Assembly: GCA_040772905.1 (NCBI GenBank) | Contig: JAXGXJ010000005.1 | Span: forward strand, 1-64,000 | Origin: JAXGXJ01 sp040772905 | GTDB taxonomy: Bacteria > Actinomycetota > Thermoleophilia > RBG-16-64-13 | Reading direction: 5' to 3' | Length of the DNA: 64,000 nt | Part shown: one piece after another, positions 41,287 to 50,201 of the stretch | Layout: the number at the start of each line of letters is the position of its first letter | Numbering within the stretch: position 1 is the stretch's first letter | Position numbers and translations under genes: made by a program | The notes under the pieces: generated by a model | Told to the model about the DNA's origin: nothing | The model's input: only the letters and a program-made list of their open reading frames with translations | Database searches by the model: none

Positions 41287-41820
41287 TCAGCGCGGAACGA
41301 ACTGCAGGGCCAGCGAGTTGATGCAGTAGCGCAGGCCGGTAGGTTCGGGGCCATCGGTGAACACGTGTCCCAAGTGTCCGCCGCAGCGCGCGCACGTCAC
41401 CTCCACGCGAGCCATGCCGAACGAGCTGTCGGCATGTTCCTCCACGTTCTCAGGCGCGATCGGTTGCCAGAAGCTGGGCCAGCCGGTGCCGGAGTGAAAC
41501 TTGGCCGTGGAATCGAACAGCGGGAGTTCACAGGCGTAGCAGACGTAGGTCCCGTCCTCCCAGTGGTCGTCGTACTCGCCGCTGGTAGGGGGCTCGGTGC
41601 CCTTTTCCCGTAGGATCTCGTAGCGCTCGGGGGGCAATATGCCCTTCCACTCCTCTTCGGTGCGCACGATCTTCTCGATGGGGCTCGCCGTCGCCTGCGG
41701 CAGCGTCTCTGCTGTTACCTCGTCCTCTGAGCAACCGGCCCACGCCACCGTGCCCACCAGCATCGCGGCAAGCACGAGCGACAGCACCAGGCCGGTCTTG
41801 CGTCTCTCTATGGTTCTCAT
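41287..41820 (-). CDS. msrB: Peptide methionine-R-sulfoxide reductase MsrB, secreted lipoprotein
   Basis: A 177-residue MsrB that repairs Met-R-sulfoxide in proteins. It has an N-terminal hydrophobic signal ending in a lipobox-like AWAGC, then the MsrB domain (about 50-177): HSGTGWPSFW, zinc cysteines in CYAC and CARC, HLGHVF and the catalytic Cys in GLRYCINS. Export suggests repair of extracytoplasmic proteins under oxidant stress. It starts 4 nt after the RNase J stop and is likely cotranscribed with it. Confidence 0.93.
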   Translation of the reverse strand: MRTIERRKTGLVLSLVLAAMLVGTVAWAGCSEDEVTAETLPQATASPIEKIVRTEEEWKGILPPERYEILREKGTEPPTSGEYDDHWEDGTYVCYACELPLFDSTAKFHSGTGWPSFWQPIAPENVEEHADSSFGMARVEVTCARCGGHLGHVFTDGPEPTGLRYCINSLALQFVPR

Positions 41821-41824
41821 CGGG

Positions 41825-43501
41825 TCACACCTCCACCACGATGGGGATGATCATGGGCCGGCTGCGCGTGCGCTCCCAGAGGAGCTGAGACAACGCATCG
41901 TGCACGGCTTTCTTGATGACGGCCTGGTCGGTCACGCCCTCTTTGTGCGTCTTGGCCAACGTCTGTGTGATGCGAGCCTGCGCGTCGGCGATGAGGTTGT
42001 CGCCCTCGGCGCCAAAGGCCAAGCCGCGCGTGATGAGATCGGGATGCGACACCAAACGGCCGGTCTGAGTGTCGATGGTCACCACCACGGTGGCGATGCC
42101 GTCTTTGGCCAGGAGTTGACGATCGCGCAGCACCACTTGGCCCACATCGCCCACGCCCAAGCCGTCCACGTACACCACGCCGTGCTCGACGCTCTCTACC
42201 ACCCGCGCACCCGACTTGGACAGCTCCAGGCAATCACCGTTACCCAGCACGAACACGTTCTCCGCGGCGATGCCGACCTGCTGCGCCAGCCCCGCATGCG
42301 CCACCAGATGGCGCGTCTCGCCATGGACGGGCACGAAGAATCGAGGCCGTGTAAGGTTCAACATGAGCTTGAGCTCTTCCGCTGCACCATGCCCGGACAC
42401 GTGCACGTGAAGGCTGCCGCGGTGGGCCACGGTGGCCCCCGCCTTGGCCAGCCTGTTGATCACCCGGCTGACGGCCTTCTCGTTGCCGGGCACAGGGGTG
42501 GCTGCGATGACCACAGTGTCCCTCTGTTCGATGGCCACCGTCTTGTGATCGCCGTTCGCCATGCGGGCCAGGGCTGAAAGCGGTTCTCCCTGGCTGCCCG
42601 TGCACATCACCAGCACCTGGCGAGGGGGCAGTTTGGAGATCTCCGAGGCATCGATGAGATGTGCGTCGTCCACATCCAGGTAACCCAACTCACGTGCGAT
42701 CCTGGTATTGGTGATCATCGACCGACCGGTCACGGCCACCTTGCGGCCCGCTCCCACCGCTGCGTCGCAGATCTGCTGGACTCTGTGGACGTGGCTGGCG
42801 AAAGATGCCGCGATGACGCGTCCCTCGGCATTCTCGATGATCTCTCTGAGCACGGGGCCCACCGACGCCTCCGACTGCGTCACCCCAGGGCTCTCGGCGT
42901 TGGTGGAATCCGACATGAGCAGGTCCACCCCGATCTTCGCGAACCGGGTGAGGGCGCCGTAGTCGACCAGACGTCCGTCGATGGGTGTCTGGTCGAGTTT
43001 GAAGTCGCCGGTATGCACCACATTGCCCGCAGGCGTGCGGATGAACACCCCCACACCATCGGGGATGGAATGGTTCACGGCGAAGAAATCGAACGAGAAG
43101 GGCCCGATGGACACGTGTCCTCCGCTGCGGACCTCCTGCAATCTCACCGATCTCAGCTTGATGCGGTGCTCTTCCAGCTTGCCGCGGATGAGGCCGAGCG
43201 TGAGCTTGGTGCCCAATACGGGCACGCGCCGGTCGAGTGCTTTGAGCAGATAGGGCAGGGCCCCGGTGTGGTCTTCGTGACCGTGGGTGATCACGATGGC
43301 GCGCAGCTTGTCACGGCGCTTCACGATGTATGAGAAATCGGGGAGTATGAGGTCAACCCCAGGATGGTCGTCGTCCGGGAACATGATGCCGGCGTCGATG
43401 ACCACCATGTCGTCCCCGTACTCGAAGACGGTCATGTTCTTGCCTATGCCGTCGAGCCCTCCCAGAGGGATGATGCGCAGTCTGTGTTCAGTGGTCGCCA
43501 T
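41825..43501 (-). CDS. rnj: Ribonuclease J
   Basis: A 558-residue beta-CASP metallo-beta-lactamase RNase with the metal motif T-H-G-H-E-D-H-T-G, LLMSDSTNAESPGVTQSE, MCTGSQGEPLSALARMANGD and FVPVHGETRHLVAHAGLA. RNase J has 5' exo- and endonuclease activity in RNA processing and decay. ATG 43501 with AAAGGAG 13 nt upstream. Length and domain order are typical. Confidence 0.95.
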   Translation of the reverse strand: MATTEHRLRIIPLGGLDGIGKNMTVFEYGDDMVVIDAGIMFPDDDHPGVDLILPDFSYIVKRRDKLRAIVITHGHEDHTGALPYLLKALDRRVPVLGTKLTLGLIRGKLEEHRIKLRSVRLQEVRSGGHVSIGPFSFDFFAVNHSIPDGVGVFIRTPAGNVVHTGDFKLDQTPIDGRLVDYGALTRFAKIGVDLLMSDSTNAESPGVTQSEASVGPVLREIIENAEGRVIAASFASHVHRVQQICDAAVGAGRKVAVTGRSMITNTRIARELGYLDVDDAHLIDASEISKLPPRQVLVMCTGSQGEPLSALARMANGDHKTVAIEQRDTVVIAATPVPGNEKAVSRVINRLAKAGATVAHRGSLHVHVSGHGAAEELKLMLNLTRPRFFVPVHGETRHLVAHAGLAQQVGIAAENVFVLGNGDCLELSKSGARVVESVEHGVVYVDGLGVGDVGQVVLRDRQLLAKDGIATVVVTIDTQTGRLVSHPDLITRGLAFGAEGDNLIADAQARITQTLAKTHKEGVTDQAVIKKAVHDALSQLLWERTRSRPMIIPIVVEV

Positions 43502-43670
43502 GCGGTGCGTGAGTCTCCTTTCGACCGCTGCCTACGGTCATCGACACACCGTCGGTCATCGGGAAGCCCCAAGAACGGATGAGGATGCGTAGCGGTCGGG
43601 TAGCGGACGGAGCGTGCGTGATCGCCACCCCGAGTGTGGTACAAGGTCCATCGAACTCCATTATCCCCCA

Positions 43671-43684
43671 GAACAGGCCTGTTC
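43671..43684. promoter_or_regulatory. 14-bp palindrome GAACAGGCCTGTTC in the rnj promoter region
   Basis: A perfect palindrome immediately upstream (minus strand) of a GATAAT -10-like hexamer near 43660, about 150 nt before the rnj ATG. It may be an operator. It resembles GAAC-N-GTTC SOS boxes but has a 6-bp instead of 4-bp centre. Confidence 0.5.
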
Positions 43685-43931
43685 GTCAGAACAAGACGAT
43701 GCGTCAGGTCACGGCGTTCCCTCGACACACGGCCGCCCACCGTCCACACCGGCCCCTCGCGCCGACGCCGCCGCCAGACCACTGGACGCTATCGCCCGGG
43801 AACACGATGCAAGAACGACCAAGGGCAGTGAACCGAGCAGCCCCTGCCAATGAAGAGAGGCATGTGGCGAGACGAGCGCACGAGCCCCCACGGCGGATCG
43901 ACTGAGCCGAACCACTCCATTGTATCTGCAC

Positions 43932-43959
43932 TTGACGCCGTCGCCTTTTTACCTAATAC
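43932..43959 (+). promoter_or_regulatory. Promoter of padR-permease operon
   Basis: TTGACG (43932-43937), 16 bp, TAATAC (43954-43959). Predicted start near 43966, inside the inverted repeat at 43964-43984. Confidence 0.62.
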
Positions 43960-43963
43960 TGTT

Positions 43964-43984
43964 ATGCATAGCAGCGCTATGTAT
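43964..43984. promoter_or_regulatory. Probable PadR operator (ATGCATAGC-AGC-GCTATGTAT)
   Basis: Two 9-bp arms in inverted orientation with one mismatch, separated by 3 bp, over the predicted transcription start. PadR repressors commonly bind ATGT/ACAT-type inverted repeats in their own promoters. Confidence 0.62.
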
Positions 43985-44023
43985 TGTCGACGGCGAGGTC
44001 CGGCTGAGCCACGAGGCACCTGC

Positions 44024-44386
44024 ATGACCATGAACATCTCCAAGGAGTTGGTCGCGGCATCCGCCACCCCCATCGTGCTGGCCATCCTGCGCCGTTCGGA
44101 CAGCTACGGCTACGCCATCATCCAGAAGGTGCGGGAGGTCTCCAACGATCGCCTCAGCTGGACCGACGGAATGCTCTATCCGGTCCTCCACCGACTTGAG
44201 GACGCGGGATTCGTGGAATCGCGCTGGGAGGTAGCGGGGAGCGGGCGCCGGCGCAAGTACTACCGTCTGACCGGACTCGGGGCGGCTGAACTCGAGCGCA
44301 TCACGGAGCAATGGGCCGTGGTCTACAGCGCGCTCGAGCGGCTGACCGAGACCGCCCACACAGGAGACGAACATGTTCGAGCTTGA
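44024..44386 (+). CDS. PadR family transcriptional regulator
   Basis: A 120-residue PadR repressor, the usual short form: PIVLAILRRSDSYGYAIIQK, TDGMLYPVLHRLEDAGFVES, GSGRRRKYYRLTGLGAAELE. ATG 44024 has GAGG 7-8 nt upstream; ATG 44030 is equally possible. Overlaps the next gene by 14 bp, so the two are cotranslated. PadR plus a permease-prefix membrane protein is a recurrent pair. Confidence 0.92.
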   Translation: MTMNISKELVAASATPIVLAILRRSDSYGYAIIQKVREVSNDRLSWTDGMLYPVLHRLEDAGFVESRWEVAGSGRRRKYYRLTGLGAAELERITEQWAVVYSALERLTETAHTGDEHVRA

Positions 44387-45725
44387 ATCGCAGATACGCA
44401 AGTGGAGAGGTCATCTCCGATCGGCCGGCTCTCTCGGCGAGCAGGACTTGGAGGAACTCGAGTCCCACCTGAGGGACAGCATCGACGACCTCACCTCGCG
44501 CGGCGTCACCACCGAGGAAGCGTTCTTGGTCTCCATCCGCCGCCTGGGCGATACCGACACGTTGGGCGACGAGTTCGCCAAGGTGACCACCGAGAGCGTG
44601 TGGCGACAACTACTGGTACCTGCGCCCGACGATGCCTCCCGCCGTCGCCAGCGCACCGAGGTGACTCTGGTCATAGGCCTGGCGCTGGCGGCCGGGCTGC
44701 TGGGCAAGATACCGGCCCTGTTCGGCTTCGAAGTGAGCGACGACACCGCCGCCCCCTACCTCAAGAACGCCTTCCTCTTCGTCCTGCCCTCGGTGGCCGT
44801 CTATCTCATCTGGAAACGGGCGCTCTCCGTGCCCTTCATCGTGGCCGCCGCAGCGGTCTTCGTCGCCGCCGGGCTGCTCGTGAACCTCTACCCGTCGCGC
44901 GCCCCGCAGGACACGACCCTGTTGGCCGCCGTGCATCTGCCTCTCGCGCTCTTGCTGCTGGTGGGCGTGCTCTACGGCGGGCCCGGCTGGCGTAAGACCG
45001 GCATCCGCCTGGATTTCGTCCGCTTCGCGGGCGAGGTGTTCATCTACGCGGTGCTCATCGCGCTGGGCGGTGTGGTGCTCGTCGGGGTGTCGGTAGGGGT
45101 GTTCCAGTTCGTCGAGATCGACGTCGAACGTTTCGTCACGCAGTGGGTGGTGGTGTTCGGGGGCGGGGCACTGCTTGTTGTCGCCGCCTATCTGGTGGAA
45201 CGGAAGAAGGGCCGCATCGAGACCATCGCCCCCGTGCTGGCCCGCATCTTCACTCCCTTGCTGTTGGTGGTGCTCGTCAGCCTCCTCGTCGCTCTGCTGG
45301 TCACGGGAAGGGCGCCGTCCGAGAACCGGGAGTTGCTCATCTGGTTCGACGCGCTGCTGGCTCTGGTCCTGGGCATGACCCTCTACAGCATGAGCGCACG
45401 AGACGCCGAGGAGCGCAGAGGCTTCTGGGATGTCACCTTGCTGGCCCTCATAATCGTGGCGCTGGTGGTGGACGCGGTGGCCCTCTCAGGCATCGCCTCC
45501 CGCCTTGCCGAGTACGGTGTGAGTCCCAACCGGCTTGCGGCCTTGGTGGCCAACATCCTGCTGCTCGTCAACCTGGTGCTGCTGGCGATCGGGTACGGGC
45601 GCTTCGCCTTCGGTCGCCTGCGGTACCAAGCGCTCGTCGACCTGCAGATGCGCTACCTGCCCATCTACCCTTTGTGGGCGGCGGTCGTGGTGGTCGTGCT
45701 CCCGCCGCTGTTCGGCTTCAAGTAG
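44373..45725 (+). CDS. Permease-prefix domain 1 multi-helix membrane protein
   Basis: A 450-residue protein. Residues 1-75 form the cytoplasmic permease prefix domain (LEELESHLRDSIDDLTSRGV, EEAFLVSIRRLGD), usually N-terminal to transporters regulated by PadR. The rest has about eleven hydrophobic helices and no recognisable transport motif, with two acidic/basic loops. Start overlaps padR. I infer a PadR-controlled envelope membrane protein; the substrate or activity is unknown. Confidence 0.8.
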   Translation: MFELESQIRKWRGHLRSAGSLGEQDLEELESHLRDSIDDLTSRGVTTEEAFLVSIRRLGDTDTLGDEFAKVTTESVWRQLLVPAPDDASRRRQRTEVTLVIGLALAAGLLGKIPALFGFEVSDDTAAPYLKNAFLFVLPSVAVYLIWKRALSVPFIVAAAAVFVAAGLLVNLYPSRAPQDTTLLAAVHLPLALLLLVGVLYGGPGWRKTGIRLDFVRFAGEVFIYAVLIALGGVVLVGVSVGVFQFVEIDVERFVTQWVVVFGGGALLVVAAYLVERKKGRIETIAPVLARIFTPLLLVVLVSLLVALLVTGRAPSENRELLIWFDALLALVLGMTLYSMSARDAEERRGFWDVTLLALIIVALVVDAVALSGIASRLAEYGVSPNRLAALVANILLLVNLVLLAIGYGRFAFGRLRYQALVDLQMRYLPIYPLWAAVVVVVLPPLFGFK

Positions 45726-45848
45726 GCCACCGGACCCAGGCGACGCGAAGACCGCGGGGCGGGCATCCCGGCCCGAAGGTCTTCACCTTGGGCCTCGCTT
45801 GGTTCATGATGACGTTGTCGATGCGTTCGCACGAAGGACCAGGTGGCC

Positions 45849-46108
45849 ATGGCGGGGGAGAACGAGAGGACCGGAGCCCAGCGCTCGAACTGGCGCACGC
45901 CCGGCAAGGACGGCCCCATCGCCACGGTGAGTCTGGAGACGGGCGGCACCGCGGCGAAGACCCGCAAGGAGCGGCTGGAATGGTGGACGGACCTGCTGGC
46001 AGTGCTCATCGTGGTGACCGCCCCAGCGTCCGCTCGGTGTTGATCGTGTTCGGGTTCGCCATGCTCATCTACGGCCTCGTCCATATCGCGACCTATCCCA
46101 TCCACTGA
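45849..46108 (+). pseudogene. Small membrane protein interrupted by a -1 frameshift
   Basis: From ATG 45849 (AGGTGGCC just upstream) the frame reads a charged N-terminus and then WWTDLLAVLIVVTAP before stopping at 46043. The next frame from about 46023 continues SVRSVLIVFGFAMLIYGLVH and stops at 46108. Adding one C to the CCCC run near 46021-46024 joins them into a single 86-residue protein with two hydrophobic segments. Either a recent single-base deletion or a sequencing error; the 66-residue truncated product would keep only the first helix. Confidence 0.65.
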
Positions 46109-46173
46109 CGCGGCCGCGAGGGGCAGGAACTCAGGTGCGCCTGGGTTACGGACAACCGCCCGACCCCGGAAGG

Positions 46174-48522
46174 CTATTCTGAAGCCTCGGCCGACACCTC
46201 CTCAGTCTGCGGCGCAGCCCCGGGTGGCGCAGCCTCGGGTGGCGTGCCTCCGATCACCACCACGCCCAGGAAGCCATCGACTGTCAACAGGTCACCGGTA
46301 CGGATGGCGATGGTGGCGTCGGGCACTCCGGTCACGCAGGGAAGGCCGTACTCACGGGCGATGATGGCCCCATGCACCAGCATCCCGCCGCGCCTCTCCA
46401 CGATGGCCGCCGCCAGGGGAGCCACGAAGGTCATGGTGGGGTCGAGGCTGTCGCAGACCAGCACCTCTCCTCTCTGGAACGAGTACAAGTCCTCCTCCTG
46501 CACCACCAATCGAGCCCGACCGACCGCTATGCCCGCGCCGGCAGGCTGTCCCACCAACTGCCTCACCCTGAAGCGCCGCGCAGCGGGGGCTGCGGCGGCC
46601 GCCCCTTGGGGGCCGGCGCCGCCCGGATCGATGGTTGGAGTGAGCGTGAGCCCTCCCCGTCGGGTCTCCACCTCTGCAAGCGCCGCTTCCACCAGCCGGC
46701 GGAAACGACCCAGATAGAGGTTGTCGTCATCACGCAGTCGATAGCTCGCCCGGGCCAAGTCCACCAATTCTTCCTGAAAACGCCGTTCGTCACCTTCAAA
46801 GCGGCCGAGGTAGGCCTCCACGCGGTCGCCGGGCGACCTCTCGGGGGCAGCGGCCTCCGGCTCCGGACGGCGAGACATCTGAGTCACGATGCGGAGCAAC
46901 TGCGCCCGCTCGCGCGCCCTCGCCGGCTCCGGCGTACCGGGGCCGGACCCGAAGCGATCGAGATAGCGGTCGAGGGCATCCGACTGATCGTCGGCCCCAG
47001 CGCGGTCGAGGGCATCCGCTTCGTCGCCCGCGGAGTCGCGGAGACGGTCCGCCAACTCCCTCAAAGCAGCGTTGCGGCCGACACTCAGCAGGCCCGAGCC
47101 TGAGAGAAGGTCCACGAACTCGTAGGGATCGTCAGGCCTCACCTTGTCGTTGTAGATCTGGCCGAACAAGCGCACGCCGTGGGCAAGAGGGATGAAGTCC
47201 CGGTAGTAGACCTCCTCCCAGCGGGTAAGGGCTTCCGCGCGTCGGGCCACCTCGGCCTCCAGGTCGGCGTCCGAGAGTACTGCGAGGTCGGCTGATGCGA
47301 GCGACTCGGCCTCAGCCCCCATCTTGGGGATGGCCACCTCCTCCACTTGGCGCCGCAACTCACGCAGGGCGCCGAAGCTCCTATGCAGGTTCACATACCA
47401 GGGCCGCTCGTCCCTGCTCGCAGGACCGGCCTGCACCGGACCGACCCGCGCCGGCGCAGCCGCACCCAAGATCCGTCCCGCCTCCTCGCGCGCCCTCTCC
47501 TCAGCCATCGCGTCGGCCTCGCCGGTCAGCCTGGGCCCCAGAGTGGAGATGGGCCGAGACTGAAGCACGTACAGCTCACCTTCGGCGATGGTCCATTCCA
47601 CGTCCTGCGGCGCGCCGAACAGGCCTTCGGCAGCGAAGGCGGCGGCGGTCACCGCCCTGAGGGAGGACTCGCTCAGGGGCGCGGTCACCTGCTCGGCTTC
47701 GCTGACGACGACCAACCGCGTACCGGCGACCGCGTCACCACCCGGGGCGACCTTCTGCCGACGCGACGGATGGAACGACTCCGCCACATCCCCCGTGTGG
47801 CGGTCGAGGATCCAGCGATCGGGCTCGATAGTGCCGTCGACCAAGCCTTCGTTGAGGCCCCACACCGACTCCACCACCGCCTGGGAATCGTCCAGAGGGC
47901 TCCGGGAGAAGGCCACGCCCGATACCTGGCCGCTCACCAACTCCTGGATGACCACGGCCATGCTGCTCTCCATCGCGTCCAGGCCGAGTTCCTGCCGATA
48001 GAGAAGGGCGCGATCGGTCCAGAGTGAAGCCCATACCTGCCGCACGGCATCCAGAAGTCCCGCGACCCCCCGCACGTCCACGTACGACTCGTGCAGACCG
48101 GCGAACGAGGTGGCCGCCGTGTCCTCGGCTGGGGCGGACGAGCGCACGACAGCCGCGCGCATATCCCCGAAACGCCGCTCCAACGCATCCTCCAGTTCGG
48201 CCCCCAGCGCCGGCTCGAGGGGAGCGCGCAGGAAGAGGTTGCGGATCCTCAGTGAGGCATCCCAGATCTCCTCCCAGCGCATGTCTTCGAACGCCTTGCG
48301 GCCCAACTCGAGAGTGATCGCCTGCCGCAGGCCTGCTCCGTCGACGAAGCGAGCGTAGGCGTGCGTGAGCACGCACAGTCCTCCGGGGACTCGCAATCCA
48401 TGCCGTTCCATGGTCGCCAAAGCCACCGCCTTGCCGCCGGCCCGGGCCTGGTCATGCGGACCGACGGCAAAGAGGTCGATGACAGCGGGCTGATCCTCTC
48501 GAGTGAGGGGCTCAGCAGCCAT
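46174..48522 (-). CDS. PEP synthase/pyruvate phosphate dikinase-like protein
   Basis: A 782-residue protein with the PPDK/PEPS architecture: an ATP-grasp domain (about 10-330: GGKAVALATMERHGLRVPGG, VVRSSAPAEDTAATSFAGLH, PQDVEWTIAEGELYVLQSRP), a long helical middle rich in charged residues, and the C-terminal phospho-His mobile domain (about 680-760: GGMLVHGAIIAREYGLPCV with the catalytic His). The separate PEP/pyruvate-binding TIM barrel is not evident, so it resembles rifampin phosphotransferase-type enzymes more than PpsA. ATG 48522 overlaps the upstream gene by 11 bp. The substrate is unknown. Confidence 0.83.
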   Translation of the reverse strand: MAAEPLTREDQPAVIDLFAVGPHDQARAGGKAVALATMERHGLRVPGGLCVLTHAYARFVDGAGLRQAITLELGRKAFEDMRWEEIWDASLRIRNLFLRAPLEPALGAELEDALERRFGDMRAAVVRSSAPAEDTAATSFAGLHESYVDVRGVAGLLDAVRQVWASLWTDRALLYRQELGLDAMESSMAVVIQELVSGQVSGVAFSRSPLDDSQAVVESVWGLNEGLVDGTIEPDRWILDRHTGDVAESFHPSRRQKVAPGGDAVAGTRLVVVSEAEQVTAPLSESSLRAVTAAAFAAEGLFGAPQDVEWTIAEGELYVLQSRPISTLGPRLTGEADAMAEERAREEAGRILGAAAPARVGPVQAGPASRDERPWYVNLHRSFGALRELRRQVEEVAIPKMGAEAESLASADLAVLSDADLEAEVARRAEALTRWEEVYYRDFIPLAHGVRLFGQIYNDKVRPDDPYEFVDLLSGSGLLSVGRNAALRELADRLRDSAGDEADALDRAGADDQSDALDRYLDRFGSGPGTPEPARARERAQLLRIVTQMSRRPEPEAAAPERSPGDRVEAYLGRFEGDERRFQEELVDLARASYRLRDDDNLYLGRFRRLVEAALAEVETRRGGLTLTPTIDPGGAGPQGAAAAAPAARRFRVRQLVGQPAGAGIAVGRARLVVQEEDLYSFQRGEVLVCDSLDPTMTFVAPLAAAIVERRGGMLVHGAIIAREYGLPCVTGVPDATIAIRTGDLLTVDGFLGVVVIGGTPPEAAPPGAAPQTEEVSAEASE

Positions 48523-48994
48523 CTTCGTCAGGGGACAGATGAAGTTCGACCACGTTCTGGAAATGAGTGACGACGTAGTAGACGTCGACCTCCACCTTGA
48601 CGAGGGCGCAACCGGGTGAACTGACGAACGTCTCCAGATGGGGGTGCTTGGCCAGATACTCCTCCACCGCCGAGGCGCGCACCTCGGCGTCGGTGATCTC
48701 GCGCGCGGTGCCCGTGGCCGTGACGGCCATGGCGCGGCCCACATCGACCTCCTGGTTGGAGCGATTGTCGAACAGCAACGCCACGCGAGGATGCGTCACC
48801 AGGTAGTTGAACTTGCGCGTGGCCCGCATGGTGGCGAACACCACGTGGCTCAGGTCTTCAGCCGCCCAGAACGCGATGAGGTTCGCGTAGGGCCCCGTCT
48901 CCGAGTCGGTGGAGAGCACCGCGAAACGCTGCGCGTGAAGCAACTCCTCGATCGACCGTCTGGTCGTCTGCTCTCGGGGCGACTCTCCCTCCAT
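48512..48994 (-). CDS. Pyridoxamine 5'-phosphate oxidase-fold (FMN-binding) protein
   Basis: A 160-residue split-barrel flavin-binding protein: LLHAQRFAVLSTDSETGPYA, FATMRATRKFNYLVTHPRVA, ALLFDNRSNQEVDVGRAMAV are typical of PNPOx-like proteins, which bind FMN, F420 or heme. ATG 48994 with GAGGAGG 8 nt upstream. It overlaps and probably couples with the PEP-synthase-like gene. Whether it is a reductase or a general flavin protein is not resolved. Confidence 0.85.
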   Translation of the reverse strand: MEGESPREQTTRRSIEELLHAQRFAVLSTDSETGPYANLIAFWAAEDLSHVVFATMRATRKFNYLVTHPRVALLFDNRSNQEVDVGRAMAVTATGTAREITDAEVRASAVEEYLAKHPHLETFVSSPGCALVKVEVDVYYVVTHFQNVVELHLSPDEDGC

Positions 48995-49040
48995 GACCAG
49001 CCTCCTCGCATGTGCGTGCCGATGGGTACAGGATAGCCAA

Positions 49041-49055
49041 CACATCGTCGATGTG
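49041..49055. promoter_or_regulatory. 15-bp palindrome CACATCG-T-CGATGTG upstream of the PNPOx-like gene
   Basis: Two perfect 7-bp arms around one base, 46 nt upstream of the ATG at 48994 and just upstream of a TATCCT -10-like hexamer on the minus strand. A likely operator for the two-gene unit. Confidence 0.5.
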
Positions 49056-49184
49056 CGTCGTTCGCGAGAAGGTAGGGACGGGCGGCGCGATACCTGGGTG
49101 GATCACCGGCTGGGTAATCGGCGTGGATGGAAGCCGCTCCACACTACGGACCAAGGGGTAGCCGCCCCAAGGCGCAACAACAGT

Positions 49185-50126
49185 CTACTCTGCTCTTTCG
49201 GGCACTCTCTCCCGCAGCCACACCGTACGCTGGGGGAAGGGGATCTCGAACCCCTCGCGATCCATGGCCTCTTTTATGCGCGCCCTCAACTCTCGTGCCA
49301 CGGCCCACTGGGTCCCGGGGAGGGTCTTCACCACCATGCGTATGGCGATGGAATCGGCGCCGAAGTCCTCCACTCCCCAGACTTCGGGCTCCTCCAAGAT
49401 GTCGCAGCCTTCCGGGTCGTGCCACAGGCCATCCGCCACCTGTTTGATGAGCGTGCTCGCCCTCTTCAGGTCGGCGTCGTAGGCGACCGGGACGTCGAGA
49501 AGAACGCGAGCCCAGTACTGCGATCTGTTCCCCGCCCGCTTGATCTCGCCGTTCGGCACGTGCCAGAGAGTGCCATCCACGCTTCGGACCGTGGTGCTCC
49601 GCAGAGTGACTTCCTCCACCACGCCCGTCGCCTCACCCACGTCCACCACATCGCCCACTCCATATTGGTCTTCGATCACGATGAAGATGCCGGCAAGGAA
49701 GTCCCTGACCATGCTTTGGGCTCCGAAGCCGAGCGCGACCCCGGCGATGCCGGCACCGGCGAGTATGGGCGCCAGGTTGACATTCAGCTCATCCAGGCAC
49801 AGCATCACCGCCACCGCATAGACAGCGATGCTGCCCACGTTGCCCAATACAGTCCCCAATGTGCGTGCACGCTGAGCCGCGCGCTCCTTGCCATCGGACA
49901 GCGGAAGCGCCCCGTTCATCCTCTGCCGCAGGGTCTGCGGCGACTGCCCGGCTGAGCCTTCGTTCTCCCGCCGACGCGCTTCCTGCCGGTCGGCGGTGCG
50001 GGCAGCCAGCCTACGCGCGGTGGCACGAACGATCCTCGCCAGGACGAAGGCGGCCACCAGGATGAGGATGATGCGACCGCCCTGTACGGCGATCGACTCT
50101 ATGTCACTGTTCAGAAAGCCTGTCAT
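49185..50126 (-). CDS. mscS: Small-conductance mechanosensitive channel (MscS family)
   Basis: A 313-residue MscS-type channel with an N-terminal helix (GRIILILVAAFVLARIV), an extended charged loop of about 50 residues, a second helix, the pore-lining TM3 (LAGAGIAGVALGFGAQSMVRDFLAGIFIVIEDQ region) and the beta domain (YGVGDVVDVGEATGVVEEVT). It opens under membrane tension to release solutes. It lies downstream of the betaine transporter genes on the same strand, separated by a strong hairpin, matching an osmotic-balance role. Confidence 0.9.
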   Translation of the reverse strand: MTGFLNSDIESIAVQGGRIILILVAAFVLARIVRATARRLAARTADRQEARRRENEGSAGQSPQTLRQRMNGALPLSDGKERAAQRARTLGTVLGNVGSIAVYAVAVMLCLDELNVNLAPILAGAGIAGVALGFGAQSMVRDFLAGIFIVIEDQYGVGDVVDVGEATGVVEEVTLRSTTVRSVDGTLWHVPNGEIKRAGNRSQYWARVLLDVPVAYDADLKRASTLIKQVADGLWHDPEGCDILEEPEVWGVEDFGADSIAIRMVVKTLPGTQWAVARELRARIKEAMDREGFEIPFPQRTVWLRERVPERAE

Positions 50127-50133
50127 ATGCGTG

Positions 50134-50163
50134 CCCCCATCGGTCCGTGCGGACCGATGGGGG
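50134..50163. terminator. Strong hairpin between opuAC and mscS
   Basis: A perfect 14-bp stem (CCCCCATCGGTCCG and its complement) with a 2-nt loop, starting 7 nt upstream of the mscS ATG and ending 38 nt after the opuAC stop. As RNA it would sequester any G-rich ribosome site of mscS. No U tract, so attenuation, mRNA processing or translational control of mscS are all possible. Confidence 0.7.
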
Positions 50164-50201
50164 TCGTCCGGCTAGACGACGATCGTGGGAGACAGCTGGA
50201 T

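Larger units (their letters stand above)
43502..44023. other. Intergenic region between divergent rnj and padR
   Basis: No gene is convincing in these 522 bp. It holds a 14-bp palindrome next to a GATAAT box for rnj (43660-43684) and the padR promoter and operator (43932-43984). The middle part (about 43700-43920) shows nothing recognisable. Confidence 0.6.

Noticed and set aside
43671..43684. LexA/SOS box upstream of rnj
   Set aside because: The half-sites GAAC and GTTC are 6 bp apart rather than 4, and RNase J is not a usual SOS gene.
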